In this document: positions 21,943-30,552 of the stretch, piece by piece | How positions within the stretch are numbered: the stretch's first letter is position 1 | Layout of the letters: every line of letters starts with the position of its first letter | Assembly: GCF_001571105.1 (NCBI RefSeq) | Contig: NZ_BCTD01000004.1 | From: Azotobacter vinelandii | GTDB lineage: Bacteria; Pseudomonadota; Gammaproteobacteria; Pseudomonadales; Pseudomonadaceae | Length of the DNA stretch: 64,000 bases | Reading direction: 5' to 3' (one strand) | Position numbers and translations under genes: made by a program | Notes under the pieces: model-generated | Told to the model about the DNA's origin: nothing | The model's database searches: none | The model's input: the letters and a program-made list of their open reading frames with translations, nothing else

Positions 21943-22584
21943 TCAGGCCCGGACGAAGGGGTTTTCCCGCATCTCGTCGCCCAGGCGGGTGTCGGAACCG
22001 TGGCCGGTGACCACCGTGGCCTCCTCGTCCAGCGTATAGAGCCGCTCCCTGATCGAGCGCTTGAGCGCGGCGGCATCGCCGCCCCAGAGATCGGTACGCC
22101 CGACGCTGCGATGGAACAGAGTATCGCCGGCGATCAGCAGCCTGGCATCGGCGAACCAGAAGCTCATCGAGCCGGGCGTATGTCCCGGCGTGTGCAGCGC
22201 GACACCGCAGCCGCAGGCCAGCTCCTCGTCGTCGGTCAGCCAATGGTCGGGCGCCGGCACCGGGGCGTAGGGCACGCCGAACATGCGGCACTGCATCTCC
22301 AGGTTGTCCCAGAGGAAACGGTCATCCTGATGCAGGTGCAGGGTCGCGCCAGTCAGCTCCTTCAACTGGCCGGCGGCGAGGAAGTGATCGAAATGCGCAT
22401 GGGTGTGAACGATGCTCACCACCTTCAGCCCGTGGCGCTGCAGACGCGCCAGGATCAGCTCCGGATTGCCGCCTGGATCGACGACCATGGCCTTCTTGCT
22501 GACGGGATCGCCGACGATGGTGCAGTTGCAGCGCAGGGGGCCGACGGGGAAAGTTTCGCGGATCAGGGCGGTGGGCGCGGTCAT
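21943..22584 (-). CDS. Metallo-beta-lactamase fold hydrolase, glyoxalase II-like (YcbL type)
   Basis: Zinc-dependent hydrolase of 213 residues. The HxHxDH metal motif is seen as THAHFDH near residue 58, the later histidine in HTPGHTPGS near 130, the bridging aspartate in IAGDTLF near 150, and a terminal GHG motif near 193. The short length and lack of the C-terminal glyoxalase II helical domain fit the YcbL/type II hydroxyacylglutathione hydrolase group. The start at 22584 was preferred to an upstream ATG that adds a low-complexity 35-residue extension. Confidence 0.88.
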   Translation of the reverse strand: MTAPTALIRETFPVGPLRCNCTIVGDPVSKKAMVVDPGGNPELILARLQRHGLKVVSIVHTHAHFDHFLAAGQLKELTGATLHLHQDDRFLWDNLEMQCRMFGVPYAPVPAPDHWLTDDEELACGCGVALHTPGHTPGSMSFWFADARLLIAGDTLFHRSVGRTDLWGGDAAALKRSIRERLYTLDEEATVVTGHGSDTRLGDEMRENPFVRA

Positions 22585-22693
22585 GGGCGGGGCTCCGGAA
22601 GCTTCGGTGCGCCATCTTGGCATACTGCGGAGCAAAGGAAGAAAGGATGGTTGCCCGCGAGGCCCGTCCGGGAAACCGCGAGGGCCCATCCCC

Positions 22694-23479
22694 TCAGCAG
22701 TCCGTCCGGCTCTCCCATACCCGCTCGCGGAACTCGCTGGGCGTCATGCCCAGGCGCTCGCGAAAGGCCGTGGCGAAGTTGCCGGCGCTACTGAAGCCGA
22801 CCAGTTCCGCGATGTCCTGGATGGACATGCTGCTGTCTCTCAACAATTCCTGACTCTTGCGCAGTCGCTCCTCGCGAATCCAGGCGAACACCGTCATTCC
22901 CAGGCGGCGGCGGAAAACGCCCGAAAGCCGCTTGTCGTAGGTCCCCACCTGGCGGGCGAGTTCGGTCAAGGGCGGCGGGCGGTCCAGGTGACGGGCGATC
23001 AGGCGCATCGCCGCATGCAGGATCATTTCATCGGGGTCCACCGGCTGCGGAGGCGGCAGGGGAGCCTGGAGCTGCTCGCGCCACACCAACTGCAAATGGA
23101 TGCGGATGCGCGCGAGGATTTCCTCGGGCACGCAGGATTTGAGCACGTAGTCGACACTGCCCAGTTGCAAGCCCGTCAGCCGCTCGTCGATGCTCGCCGC
23201 CGAGGTCAGGAAAATGATCGGCGCCTGCCTGCCGCCCGGCGCCTCGCGCAGCAGGCGGCACAGCGCGAAGCCGTCCACCTGCGGCATGCGCACATCGAGC
23301 AGGATCAGGTCCGGATAGAGCGCCAGGGCCCGCTGCAACCCTTGCCGCGGATCGCTGGCCAGGGAGACCCGGAATCCTTCCGCCTGCAACAGGGCCCGCA
23401 GGGAGCGCAGCTCCTCGGGCTGATCGTCGATCAGCAGGATATGCGCTCCGTTGCCCAGCCGAAATGAGTCTTCGTGCAT
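22694..23479 (-). CDS. Response regulator with receiver and AraC-type DNA-binding domains
   Basis: Transcription regulator of 261 residues. The receiver domain (about 12-130) contains acidic D18-D19, phospho-acceptor D62 in LILLDVRMP and conserved lysine near 112 (DYVLKS). An AraC/XylS double HTH follows (about 165-258) with DIAELVGFSSAGNFATAFRERLGMTPSEFR. The start at 23479 (MHEDSF) is preferred; its ribosome-binding sequence is weak. No kinase is adjacent; the nearest is the 7TMR-DISM hybrid kinase 1.6 kb away on the same strand, with two small divergently oriented exported-protein genes between. A functional link to that kinase is an inference. Confidence 0.88.
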   Translation of the reverse strand: MHEDSFRLGNGAHILLIDDQPEELRSLRALLQAEGFRVSLASDPRQGLQRALALYPDLILLDVRMPQVDGFALCRLLREAPGGRQAPIIFLTSAASIDERLTGLQLGSVDYVLKSCVPEEILARIRIHLQLVWREQLQAPLPPPQPVDPDEMILHAAMRLIARHLDRPPPLTELARQVGTYDKRLSGVFRRRLGMTVFAWIREERLRKSQELLRDSSMSIQDIAELVGFSSAGNFATAFRERLGMTPSEFRERVWESRTDC

Positions 23480-23883
23480 GTCATCCAACCGCCAAAAGGT
23501 ACGGTCCCGTGCCTTGCGGCAAGACCGGCCGGCAAAGGTTTTTTCCGTGAAAACAAAAGTCGCTGCGGCCACCGAACATTAGGCTAGCCGTGAACTTGAT
23601 GAAAACATCCATGATCCCTCCATTCCTGAATCATGGTGATTGTTTTATCGACTCATGCCCGGCAACAATCGAGTGCCGAAGCCATGAAGCAATCCGTCTC
23701 CCGATATAAATACAGGAAAAATGGAAAACCGTGCCACGGTAATTACGGCGTGGGGCAGCAATACGAGGGTATGCCCGCTCCCGGCATTTCGAGACAGTGA
23801 CAAAAATGTTCGTTGGCCATGAGGGCGACAACGACTCGGGCGAAGGATGAAAGTTGATGACTTGCCAGAATAAGGTAATAGAA
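23480..23883. other. AT-richer intergenic region before the exported small protein
   Basis: 404 bases with markedly lower GC than the surroundings. It contains an imperfectly spaced inverted repeat CCATGAT/ATCATGG (23609-23615 and 23630-23636) and no supported gene. It probably carries divergent promoters for the AraC-type regulator and the small exported protein. Confidence 0.45.
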
Positions 23884-24237
23884 ATGCCACGAATATTGAT
23901 TCTGGCGATAATGGCCATTTGCTCCATGGAAACACGGGCCGAGGAAGTGAGACTGCGCAACATGGAGTTGATCACGATAAATCACCAAGTCTATCTTCAA
24001 GGCACTGCGCTGAATGTCTCGGGACGCCCCCTGCCGACGGTATTCATCGACTTCGCCATCCTCAAGGACGGCAAGGTGGCGGCCAACCAGACCGTCGAAG
24101 CGCATGCCGTCGACCCCGGCCAGGCCTGGCGGATCTGGCTGCCCATCGCCACCAAGGCTGCCGACGGATTCCGCGTCGACAGGATCGGCATGACCAGCCC
24201 CTCCCTACTCGTTGGCGACTCGACGACGAAGCGGTAA
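23884..24237 (+). CDS. Small exported protein with FxLYD-like domain
   Basis: A 117-residue protein with a signal peptide (MPRILILAIMAICSMETRA then EEV, predicted cleavage near residue 19). The mature part resembles an FxLYD beta-sandwich: VYLQGTALNVSGRPLPTVFIDFAILKDG followed by AVDPGQAWRIWLP, i.e. a fold seen in exported proteins of unknown function. The start ATG at 23884 is preceded by AAGGT; in-frame TTG/ATG codons at 23854/23857 would make a less typical signal peptide. It lies in AT-richer DNA and faces away from the AraC-type regulator. Function unknown. Confidence 0.65.
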   Translation: MPRILILAIMAICSMETRAEEVRLRNMELITINHQVYLQGTALNVSGRPLPTVFIDFAILKDGKVAANQTVEAHAVDPGQAWRIWLPIATKAADGFRVDRIGMTSPSLLVGDSTTKR

Positions 24238-24411
24238 TCTGATTATCTCGAACGGACTTCGGCAAAGAAAATCCTTCAGGCTCGAGCGCAACCGGGAGCG
24301 ACCTCCGGACAGTCATGGTTTTGCCAATATCGCCAACGGAAGTTGTCAGCCATTGGCTGTCGGAAACCTGGGAATGGTTGTGCTTTCCACTTGATTATTT
24401 GGCGGTCTTGA

Positions 24412-24993
24412 ATGGGAAAGATGCAGGAAACAAGTCATGCGGAACATGCGAATCGTACCTACCCCGCCCGGACAGGATCTCGCCCGACAGGGCAGCTCGT
24501 CTATTTGATAAAAATTCCCATTAAACTCGGACTCATTGCCGTACTGTCGTTCGCAGGGACTGTTTCAGCCGCCGAAATGACCTGCAAGGTCATCCGCGTA
24601 CAGGATGGCGACAGCCTGACCTGCCTGAGCAAAAGCAAACAACGCATAGAGGTTCAACTGGCCAATATCGATGCCCCGGAGCTGGTGCAGCCTTATGGCC
24701 AACTGGCACAACTGCAGCTTTTCCATCTCGTCTACAACCGGAACATCAGGCTGGATGTACTCAGGCAGACACGTTATGGCATAAAGCTGGCCAACATCTA
24801 TATCGGCGAGCGCCATATCAACGCGGAAATGGTCCAGCAGGGCGCGGCCTGGGTTTCCAACGAAGCCAGCGACAGTCCGCAGTTGCTATCGCTGGAAACG
24901 GAAGCCAGATCGCTCCAGCGTGGCCTCTGGGGACTGCCGCTCCCCGAAATCATTCCGCCATGGCGTTGGCGCGCCATGCCATCCGGCGAGTGA
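24412..24993 (+). CDS. Exported thermonuclease-family (SNase-like) protein
   Basis: Staphylococcal-nuclease-fold protein, up to 193 residues. The hydrophobic signal segment is KLGLIAVLSFAGTVSA, so a TTG start at 24505 (giving an ordinary 20-22 residue signal peptide) is a serious alternative to the ATG at 24412. The nuclease domain shows VQDGDSLTC, QLANIDAPEL (calcium and general-base region) and GERHINAEMVQQGAAWV. The catalytic arginine expected in a YGR motif is replaced: the segment reads TRYGIKLANIYIG, so activity is doubtful. It follows the FxLYD-like gene by 175 bases on the same strand. Confidence 0.78.
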   Translation: MGKMQETSHAEHANRTYPARTGSRPTGQLVYLIKIPIKLGLIAVLSFAGTVSAAEMTCKVIRVQDGDSLTCLSKSKQRIEVQLANIDAPELVQPYGQLAQLQLFHLVYNRNIRLDVLRQTRYGIKLANIYIGERHINAEMVQQGAAWVSNEASDSPQLLSLETEARSLQRGLWGLPLPEIIPPWRWRAMPSGE

Positions 24994-25105
24994 CGGGGTC
25001 CGCATCCTCGCAGGCAGGCGGGCAAAAGCTTTTTCCCACAGCGGCAAGAACCGCCGATACGACCGCTTGGAGCGCGGCCATCGCCGCGCCGGTCCGTGCC
25101 GATCG

Positions 25106-27550
25106 TTAGACCTCCTGCGACGCTCTGTCCGGTACCGTTGGCAAAAGGAGCGCCAGCATGGACAGCAGGTCGCCGCTATTGGCCGGCTTGAGCAGGCAGG
25201 CATCGAACTCCAGATGCCCGGGCAAGGATGACGGCCGCAGCGGAGGCGAGGCCGAATACAGCAATACCGGCAGATCCGGCCAGCACCTGCGCACCTCGGC
25301 GAGCACCATCCAACCGTTCATGCCGGGCATGAGCTGGTCGAGGATCAGCAGATCCACCGGCTCCGCCGCCAGCAGGGCCAGAGCCTCTTCGCCGCTGCCG
25401 CAGGCCAGTGGATCGTAGCCGTAGCCGGCCAGCAGTTCACGGAGCATTTCCCGACTGACGAGAACGTCGTCGACGATCAGTATCCGGCGATCGTACCCTT
25501 CGCCGGTGGCCACGTGGCTCTCGATGTAGACCTGCTCCAGTTGCTGCTCGGCCGCCAGATCCAGTTCCAGGACGAAGCTGAACTGGCTGCCGCCCAGATC
25601 CGATTCGTCGATCAGCAGGCGGCTGCCCATCGAACCCAGCAACTGGCGGACGATGTACAACCCGAGTCCGCAGCCCTCCCGGTCGCCGGCATTGCTGCCG
25701 CGACTGAAGGGTTCGAGCAACCGCTCGCGCTCGGCCGCGGCGATGCCGATACCGCTGTCGGCCACGCTGAAATACAGCTTCACCCGTCCCGCCGTCACCG
25801 ACATCAGCGAAGCGACGTACAACACGATGCAGCCATCGCAGGTGAATTTTCCGGCATTGGCCAGAAGATTCACCAGGATCTGGCGCAGGCGGCGGAAATC
25901 GGCGTTCACCAGCGGCGGCAGATCGTTGGCGAAATGACACTCCAGCCGGTTGTGATTGCGCTCGGCCAGAAAACGTCCCTGCTCCTCGATCTCGCGCAGA
26001 AAACCGAACAGGTAGCCCGGCGCCACCAACAATTCCAACTGTTTCAGCTCGCCACGCGAATACTCCAGCAACTCGTCGATCAGTTCGAGCTGATGGCGCA
26101 CACTGTGCTCGATCCGCCGCGAATAGTCGGCGAGCCCGGCCGGCCTCGCCTGCAACCGGCGCGCATGCTCGAGCATGCCCTGCAGCGGCGAGCGCAGGTC
26201 GTGGCTGATCCGGGCCAGCAGCAGGTTCTGTCCGCGCAGGGAGTCGCGCAACTGGGCGGTGCGCACCTCCACGGCGTGCTCCAGACGCTCCTGCTCGGCC
26301 CGCTTGAGCTGCTCGATATCGTCCAGGACACGCTGCTCGCGGCCCCGGCTGCGCGCCGTCTGGCTGACCAGGGTGTAGCAGAGCAAGGCACCGCCATACA
26401 GGGTCGACAGCGACAGCCAGGAATACTCCGCCGGCGGACGGCTGGCCAGGCCGAACAGGAAGGCATAGATCAGCAGCGCCTGCAGCAGGATCAGTCCCGG
26501 CACCAGGTAGCAGAACCAGTCGTAGGGCAGTTTCTGCCGGTGTCCGACCAGGGTCGCGCCGGCGATCCCCAGCAAAGCCGCCACGACGGCCAGCATGCCC
26601 GGCCAGGCCCCTGGAGCCAGCAGCTCGACCTCCGGCCAGAGCGCATGGCCCACGGCCAGGCCGCCGATCGCGAGCTGGCAGCAGGTCAAGAAATACCCGC
26701 AGAAAGGCGGCTGCTGGCGCACCAGCAGGAGAATGCGCAGGTAGGCGATGACCAGAATCCGCGTCAAGGCGCTGGAGAGCAGGATCGCCCTGCCATCCCA
26801 CTCCATCGCCGTCGGCCACAGATAGACGAAACCATAGCCGGTAGCCAGCGCCACGTTCAGACAATAGGCGAGCATCGACATGGCATGGGCCACCAGCAGC
26901 GGCAGGCGGAAGATACGGCCCAGCGCCAGGCTGAAGATCACCAGCAACAGCACTATGCCGAATACCAGTCCATCGGCCAGGCTTTCCGCCATACGCTCCT
27001 TGAGCAGGCCGGTGTGCGACAGCAGCATCGGCTGCATGACGAATGCGTAATCGCTGGCCAGGCGCAGCCACAGGACCTTGCTCGCCCCCGCCGGCAACCC
27101 CACCTCGAACGCCGGCAGGCGTGTCGGCATGGTCCACTCGGCCAGAGGATGCCAGGCTCCGGCGACCTGGCGACTCCAGCCGCCCGCCTCCTGCTGATGG
27201 AGAATCATGTCGCGGGCCCGCGCCGAGCCGGGGAACAGCCACCATTGGCACGCCTGGCCGGTGCGGTTTTCCAGTTCCAGGCGCAACCAGAACGCCGACC
27301 GGCTGTAACCCGGGGCCAGCAGATGCGCCGTCGCGGCCGACAAGCGCTCCTCGGGCAAGGCCAGGATCTGCTCCAGGCTCATGTCCGCCCGCGCATCCTC
27401 GAACACCCGCAGCCAGGATTGCAGCACCAGGCGCTCCAGGTCGCACGACGCGAGGGACAGCGATCCGCTCCAGGCCATCGGCAGGTACAGCAGCAATGAC
27501 AGCAACAGCCAGCCGCGACCTCTCCTCCTACCCCTGTGGCCAGCCTTCAT
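25106..27550 (-). CDS. 7TMR-DISM hybrid sensor histidine kinase
   Basis: Membrane hybrid kinase of 814 residues. It has a signal/TM at about 13-28, a periplasmic 7TMR-DISM extracellular domain (DISMED2, about 35-180, with SRSAFWLRLELEN at 83-95), and seven TM helices (about 190-395). A short coiled coil precedes the HisKA domain with H450 in ARISHDLRSPLQG. HATPase_c (N-box LLANAGKF, G-boxes DSGIGI and GCGLGLYIV) is followed by a C-terminal receiver (ILIVDDVLVS, phospho-acceptor Asp in LLILDQLMPGMNG near 735, LKPAN lysine). The start at 27550 has AAGGAA at ideal spacing. No output regulator is adjacent. DISM domains are thought to sense carbohydrates or other small ligands. Confidence 0.92.
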   Translation of the reverse strand: MKAGHRGRRRGRGWLLLSLLLYLPMAWSGSLSLASCDLERLVLQSWLRVFEDARADMSLEQILALPEERLSAATAHLLAPGYSRSAFWLRLELENRTGQACQWWLFPGSARARDMILHQQEAGGWSRQVAGAWHPLAEWTMPTRLPAFEVGLPAGASKVLWLRLASDYAFVMQPMLLSHTGLLKERMAESLADGLVFGIVLLLVIFSLALGRIFRLPLLVAHAMSMLAYCLNVALATGYGFVYLWPTAMEWDGRAILLSSALTRILVIAYLRILLLVRQQPPFCGYFLTCCQLAIGGLAVGHALWPEVELLAPGAWPGMLAVVAALLGIAGATLVGHRQKLPYDWFCYLVPGLILLQALLIYAFLFGLASRPPAEYSWLSLSTLYGGALLCYTLVSQTARSRGREQRVLDDIEQLKRAEQERLEHAVEVRTAQLRDSLRGQNLLLARISHDLRSPLQGMLEHARRLQARPAGLADYSRRIEHSVRHQLELIDELLEYSRGELKQLELLVAPGYLFGFLREIEEQGRFLAERNHNRLECHFANDLPPLVNADFRRLRQILVNLLANAGKFTCDGCIVLYVASLMSVTAGRVKLYFSVADSGIGIAAAERERLLEPFSRGSNAGDREGCGLGLYIVRQLLGSMGSRLLIDESDLGGSQFSFVLELDLAAEQQLEQVYIESHVATGEGYDRRILIVDDVLVSREMLRELLAGYGYDPLACGSGEEALALLAAEPVDLLILDQLMPGMNGWMVLAEVRRCWPDLPVLLYSASPPLRPSSLPGHLEFDACLLKPANSGDLLSMLALLLPTVPDRASQEV

Positions 27551-28043
27551 AACGTTCCTTGTGCATGACTCTGTTTTCTCGAAACGAACCTCTCGGTCCG
27601 CCTCGACCATCCCGCCCGCGCAAGGCAGCTCGGGAGCGGACCGCTATTCCCGTCCGGAGAGGCTTGTGAAAAGTACTCGGCTTCCACCAGGGACGGCCGG
27701 CCTCAGGCGAGCGCGGGCGCCATTCCCCGTCCCCGGCCATCGCTCAGCGAAAGTCGGTGCCGACAGGCGAAATAGAGGACTCTGCACCCATACAGGATCA
27801 TCGATGCGTGGTAGCGGCCGTATCCGGCCGGCATATTCGGCAAGACTTCACGACTATCCTTGCAAAACATCGCGCCCATCAAGCAGCGGCGCATGTCTTG
27901 CGCGGCAGTATCGGCCCGTTTCGCCTACGACCGTTTTGCCGGTGCGGAATTTCCCTCTGCGCGAAGGAGTGCCCCGAACGGCGCCAGGGCCCGCCTCCCC
28001 CACTCGATCAAGCGTCTCTCCGGGAGGCAGTCGTCCCGTCCAT
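27551..28043. other. Intergenic region upstream of the hybrid kinase
   Basis: 493 bases between the kinase start and the stop of the L,D-transpeptidase gene on the same strand. Several reading frames are open because of high GC, but none has a ribosome-binding site, recognisable domain or plausible composition. I see no gene here. Confidence 0.45.
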
Positions 28044-28754
28044 TCAGCCGCCCACTCCCGCCGTCGACGCCAGGATGGCGGCGACCCGCGACGGCCGGCA
28101 GTTCAGGTAGAGGGACGAGGCCAGCCACTTCTGGTCGGGATAGTAGGAAAACACGAACTGTCCACCCTTGAGGCTGTCGACCACCATACGCGCCACTTCC
28201 GGGCGTACCGCCGGGCAGCCGTGGCTGCGCCCGAGGCGTCCTTCGCGGGCGATCCAGGCCGGACTCACGTAGTGGGCGGCATGGATGACGATGGCCCGCT
28301 CGCGCGCGCGGTCGTTGATGCCCGGTTCGAGGCCGTCCATGCGCAGCGAGTAGCCGTGCTGCCCTTCGTAGCTTTCCTGGGTGCGGAACAGGCCGATGCT
28401 CGACTGATGGCTGCCTTCGGCGTTGGAGAAGCGCGTGGCGTAATTCTCGCCGGAGTTCTGGCCGTGGGCGACGAAATCCTCCAGCAGCAGCCGCCTGCGT
28501 TCCAGATCGAAGATCCACAGCCGGCGCTCGGACGAGGGCAGGGAAAAGTCGATCACCGCCAGACGCTTGGCCGGCGCCGAGCCGTTGTTGACGGCGCACT
28601 GCATGGCCGCCAGGGCGCTGTCCAGCACCTCGCGGTTCAGTTTCGGGGCAGCCCTGGACAGACCATCGAGCAGGAAACGGGAAGCCGGTGCCGCGTGGAC
28701 GGATACGGAAAACCCCGCCAGCGCCAGAACGAGCAACCGGAAAAGAGTGAACAT
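28044..28754 (-). CDS. Murein L,D-transpeptidase catalytic domain protein (YkuD_2 family)
   Basis: Exported protein of 236 residues with signal peptide (residues 1-22, ending VHA-AP). The YkuD_2-type catalytic segment is visible: H158 in VIHAAHYVS and the H178-x-C180 pair in GRSHGCPAVRPEVA, where Cys is the nucleophile. Predicted to modify peptidoglycan cross-links or lipoprotein anchoring in the periplasm. It is divergent from a second, unrelated-architecture L,D-transpeptidase, with 136 bases between starts. Confidence 0.88.
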   Translation of the reverse strand: MFTLFRLLVLALAGFSVSVHAAPASRFLLDGLSRAAPKLNREVLDSALAAMQCAVNNGSAPAKRLAVIDFSLPSSERRLWIFDLERRRLLLEDFVAHGQNSGENYATRFSNAEGSHQSSIGLFRTQESYEGQHGYSLRMDGLEPGINDRARERAIVIHAAHYVSPAWIAREGRLGRSHGCPAVRPEVARMVVDSLKGGQFVFSYYPDQKWLASSLYLNCRPSRVAAILASTAGVGG

Positions 28755-28890
28755 GAAAAACGCGCCTCTTTTTCTTTAAAGTTTCTTGGGTTACATGGCG
28801 AACGATCGCAACGCCCCTTTGCCTCTCCGGGCGATTGGGTTGATGATGCGCGCCACATGATTGCAGTCTAGCCGGCAACCTGCGATCCGA

Positions 28891-30531
28891 ATGTTCTGCA
28901 GGCTTGGGAGCCAGCCATTGTATAAAACGTGCACAGCCGTGTTAACCGGCCTCTTTCTTCTGACCACCAGGCTCGCCCTGGCGGCCCCGGATACCCTGCC
29001 ACCCGGCGACGAGGCGCTCCAGCAGCAACTGGCGCAGCCATCGCTGAGTTGCGCCTCCCCGGCCGTCGAACTCGACGCCTTCGACCAGGAGGCGCTGTCG
29101 GCCTTCTATCGCCAGCTCGGCGACCAGCGCGTCTGGACACACGATGGCCGCCTGGCAAGACTGCTCGAACAGCTCGAGCAACTGGCCGACGACGGCCTGG
29201 ACCCGGCCAACTACCAGTTCGCCACCCTGCGCCGGCTGGCCGACGACCCGGCCGGCCATCCGCAGCGCAGCGCCTGCGCCGACGCCCTGGCCACCCACGT
29301 TTACCTGCAAGCCCTGCGCCACCTTGCCTATGGCCGGCTCGACCAGGCTCGGGTGGAGCCGCTCTGGCGTGCCCCGGACAGCCCCGCGCCGGCATCGCCC
29401 GCGCTGTTTCCCGCCTTCGCCGTGACCCGTCTGGACGACCTGCCCGCCGCCTTCGCCGAAGCCCGTCCGGACTTCGAACCCTACCGGGCGCTGCGCCACG
29501 CCTACGCGGAACTGCGCCGCAATGCGCCACGCGCCTGGCGGCTCGTGCCGGACGGCAGCCTGCTGCGCCCGGGCATGACGGACGAGCGCGTCCCCCTGCT
29601 CGAACAGCGCCTGGCCGCCGAAGGCTATCTGAGCGAGCGGGCCTCCGGCCGCGACCGCCAGCGCTACACGCCGCAACTGGTCGAGGCCATGAAGCGCTTC
29701 CAGGCCAGGCACTTCCTCGACGACGACGGCGTCGTCGGCCCGGCCACCCTGACGGAGCTGAACGTCACGCCCGCCGAGCGCCTGGCGCAGGTCCGCGTCA
29801 ACCTCGAGCGCTTCCGCTGGCTCGCCCGGGAGATGGAGCCGACCCTGCTGCTGGTGGATGTCGCCGGCGCCCAGTTGACCTTCTTCCACGACCATCAGCC
29901 GCGCTGGCAGACGCGCACCCAGGTGGGGCGGCCGACCCGCCCCACGCCGCTGCTCAAGTCGCAGGTCACCCACCTGACCCTGAATCCGACCTGGACCGTA
30001 CCGCCGACCATCCTGCGCGAGGACAAGCTGCCGCGGATCCGCCGCAACATCGGCTTTCTGGCCAGCCAGAACCTCCGGGTGATCGACCGTCAGGGCAAGG
30101 AGCTCAACCCGCGCAACGTCGACTGGCACAACCCCAGCGGCATCATGCTTCGCCAGGACCCCGGTCCGCACAACCCGCTGGGGCGGATCGCCATCCGCTT
30201 CCCCAACCCCTTCGCCGTGTACCTGCACGACACGCCGAGCCAGCACCTGTTCGCCAAGGAGACGCGGACCCTGAGTTCCGGCTGCGTCCGCGTGGAGCGG
30301 GCGATGCAACTCACCGACCTGCTGCTGGAAGGCGCCAGCCCGGCCGAACGCCAGCGCTTCGAAGAAATCCTCGCCAGCGGCAAGACCCGCAACCTGAACC
30401 TGCCCAGGCCGGTGCCGATCCTGCTGGCCTACTGGACCGTCCAGGTCGACGACGGCGGCCAGTTGGTCTTCCGCCCGGACATCTATGCCCATGACGGCAA
30501 GCTCGTCGCAGCGCTGAACGCCTCGCGCTGA
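28891..30531 (+). CDS. L,D-transpeptidase, YcbB/LdtD type
   Basis: Periplasmic peptidoglycan 3-3 cross-linking enzyme of about 546 residues. Signal anchor near residues 14-33 (VLTGLFLLTTRLALAA). A scaffold domain is followed by a peptidoglycan-binding segment (about 225-295, MKRFQARHFLDDDGVVGPATL) and the YkuD catalytic domain with H446 in YLHDTPS and nucleophile C465 in LSSGCVRVE. The start is uncertain: ATG at 28891 is used here, with a TTG at 28918 (GGGAG upstream) and a TTG at 28861 as alternatives. Divergent from the YkuD_2 gene. Confidence 0.9.
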   Translation: MFCRLGSQPLYKTCTAVLTGLFLLTTRLALAAPDTLPPGDEALQQQLAQPSLSCASPAVELDAFDQEALSAFYRQLGDQRVWTHDGRLARLLEQLEQLADDGLDPANYQFATLRRLADDPAGHPQRSACADALATHVYLQALRHLAYGRLDQARVEPLWRAPDSPAPASPALFPAFAVTRLDDLPAAFAEARPDFEPYRALRHAYAELRRNAPRAWRLVPDGSLLRPGMTDERVPLLEQRLAAEGYLSERASGRDRQRYTPQLVEAMKRFQARHFLDDDGVVGPATLTELNVTPAERLAQVRVNLERFRWLAREMEPTLLLVDVAGAQLTFFHDHQPRWQTRTQVGRPTRPTPLLKSQVTHLTLNPTWTVPPTILREDKLPRIRRNIGFLASQNLRVIDRQGKELNPRNVDWHNPSGIMLRQDPGPHNPLGRIAIRFPNPFAVYLHDTPSQHLFAKETRTLSSGCVRVERAMQLTDLLLEGASPAERQRFEEILASGKTRNLNLPRPVPILLAYWTVQVDDGGQLVFRPDIYAHDGKLVAALNASR

Positions 30532-30552
30532 GCGGCGCATGCCCGTCGCCGG

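Noticed and set aside
27757..28110. Plus-strand frame of 117 codons in the gap before the hybrid kinase
   Set aside because: No ribosome-binding site, no domain, and overlap with the end of the L,D-transpeptidase gene in antisense.
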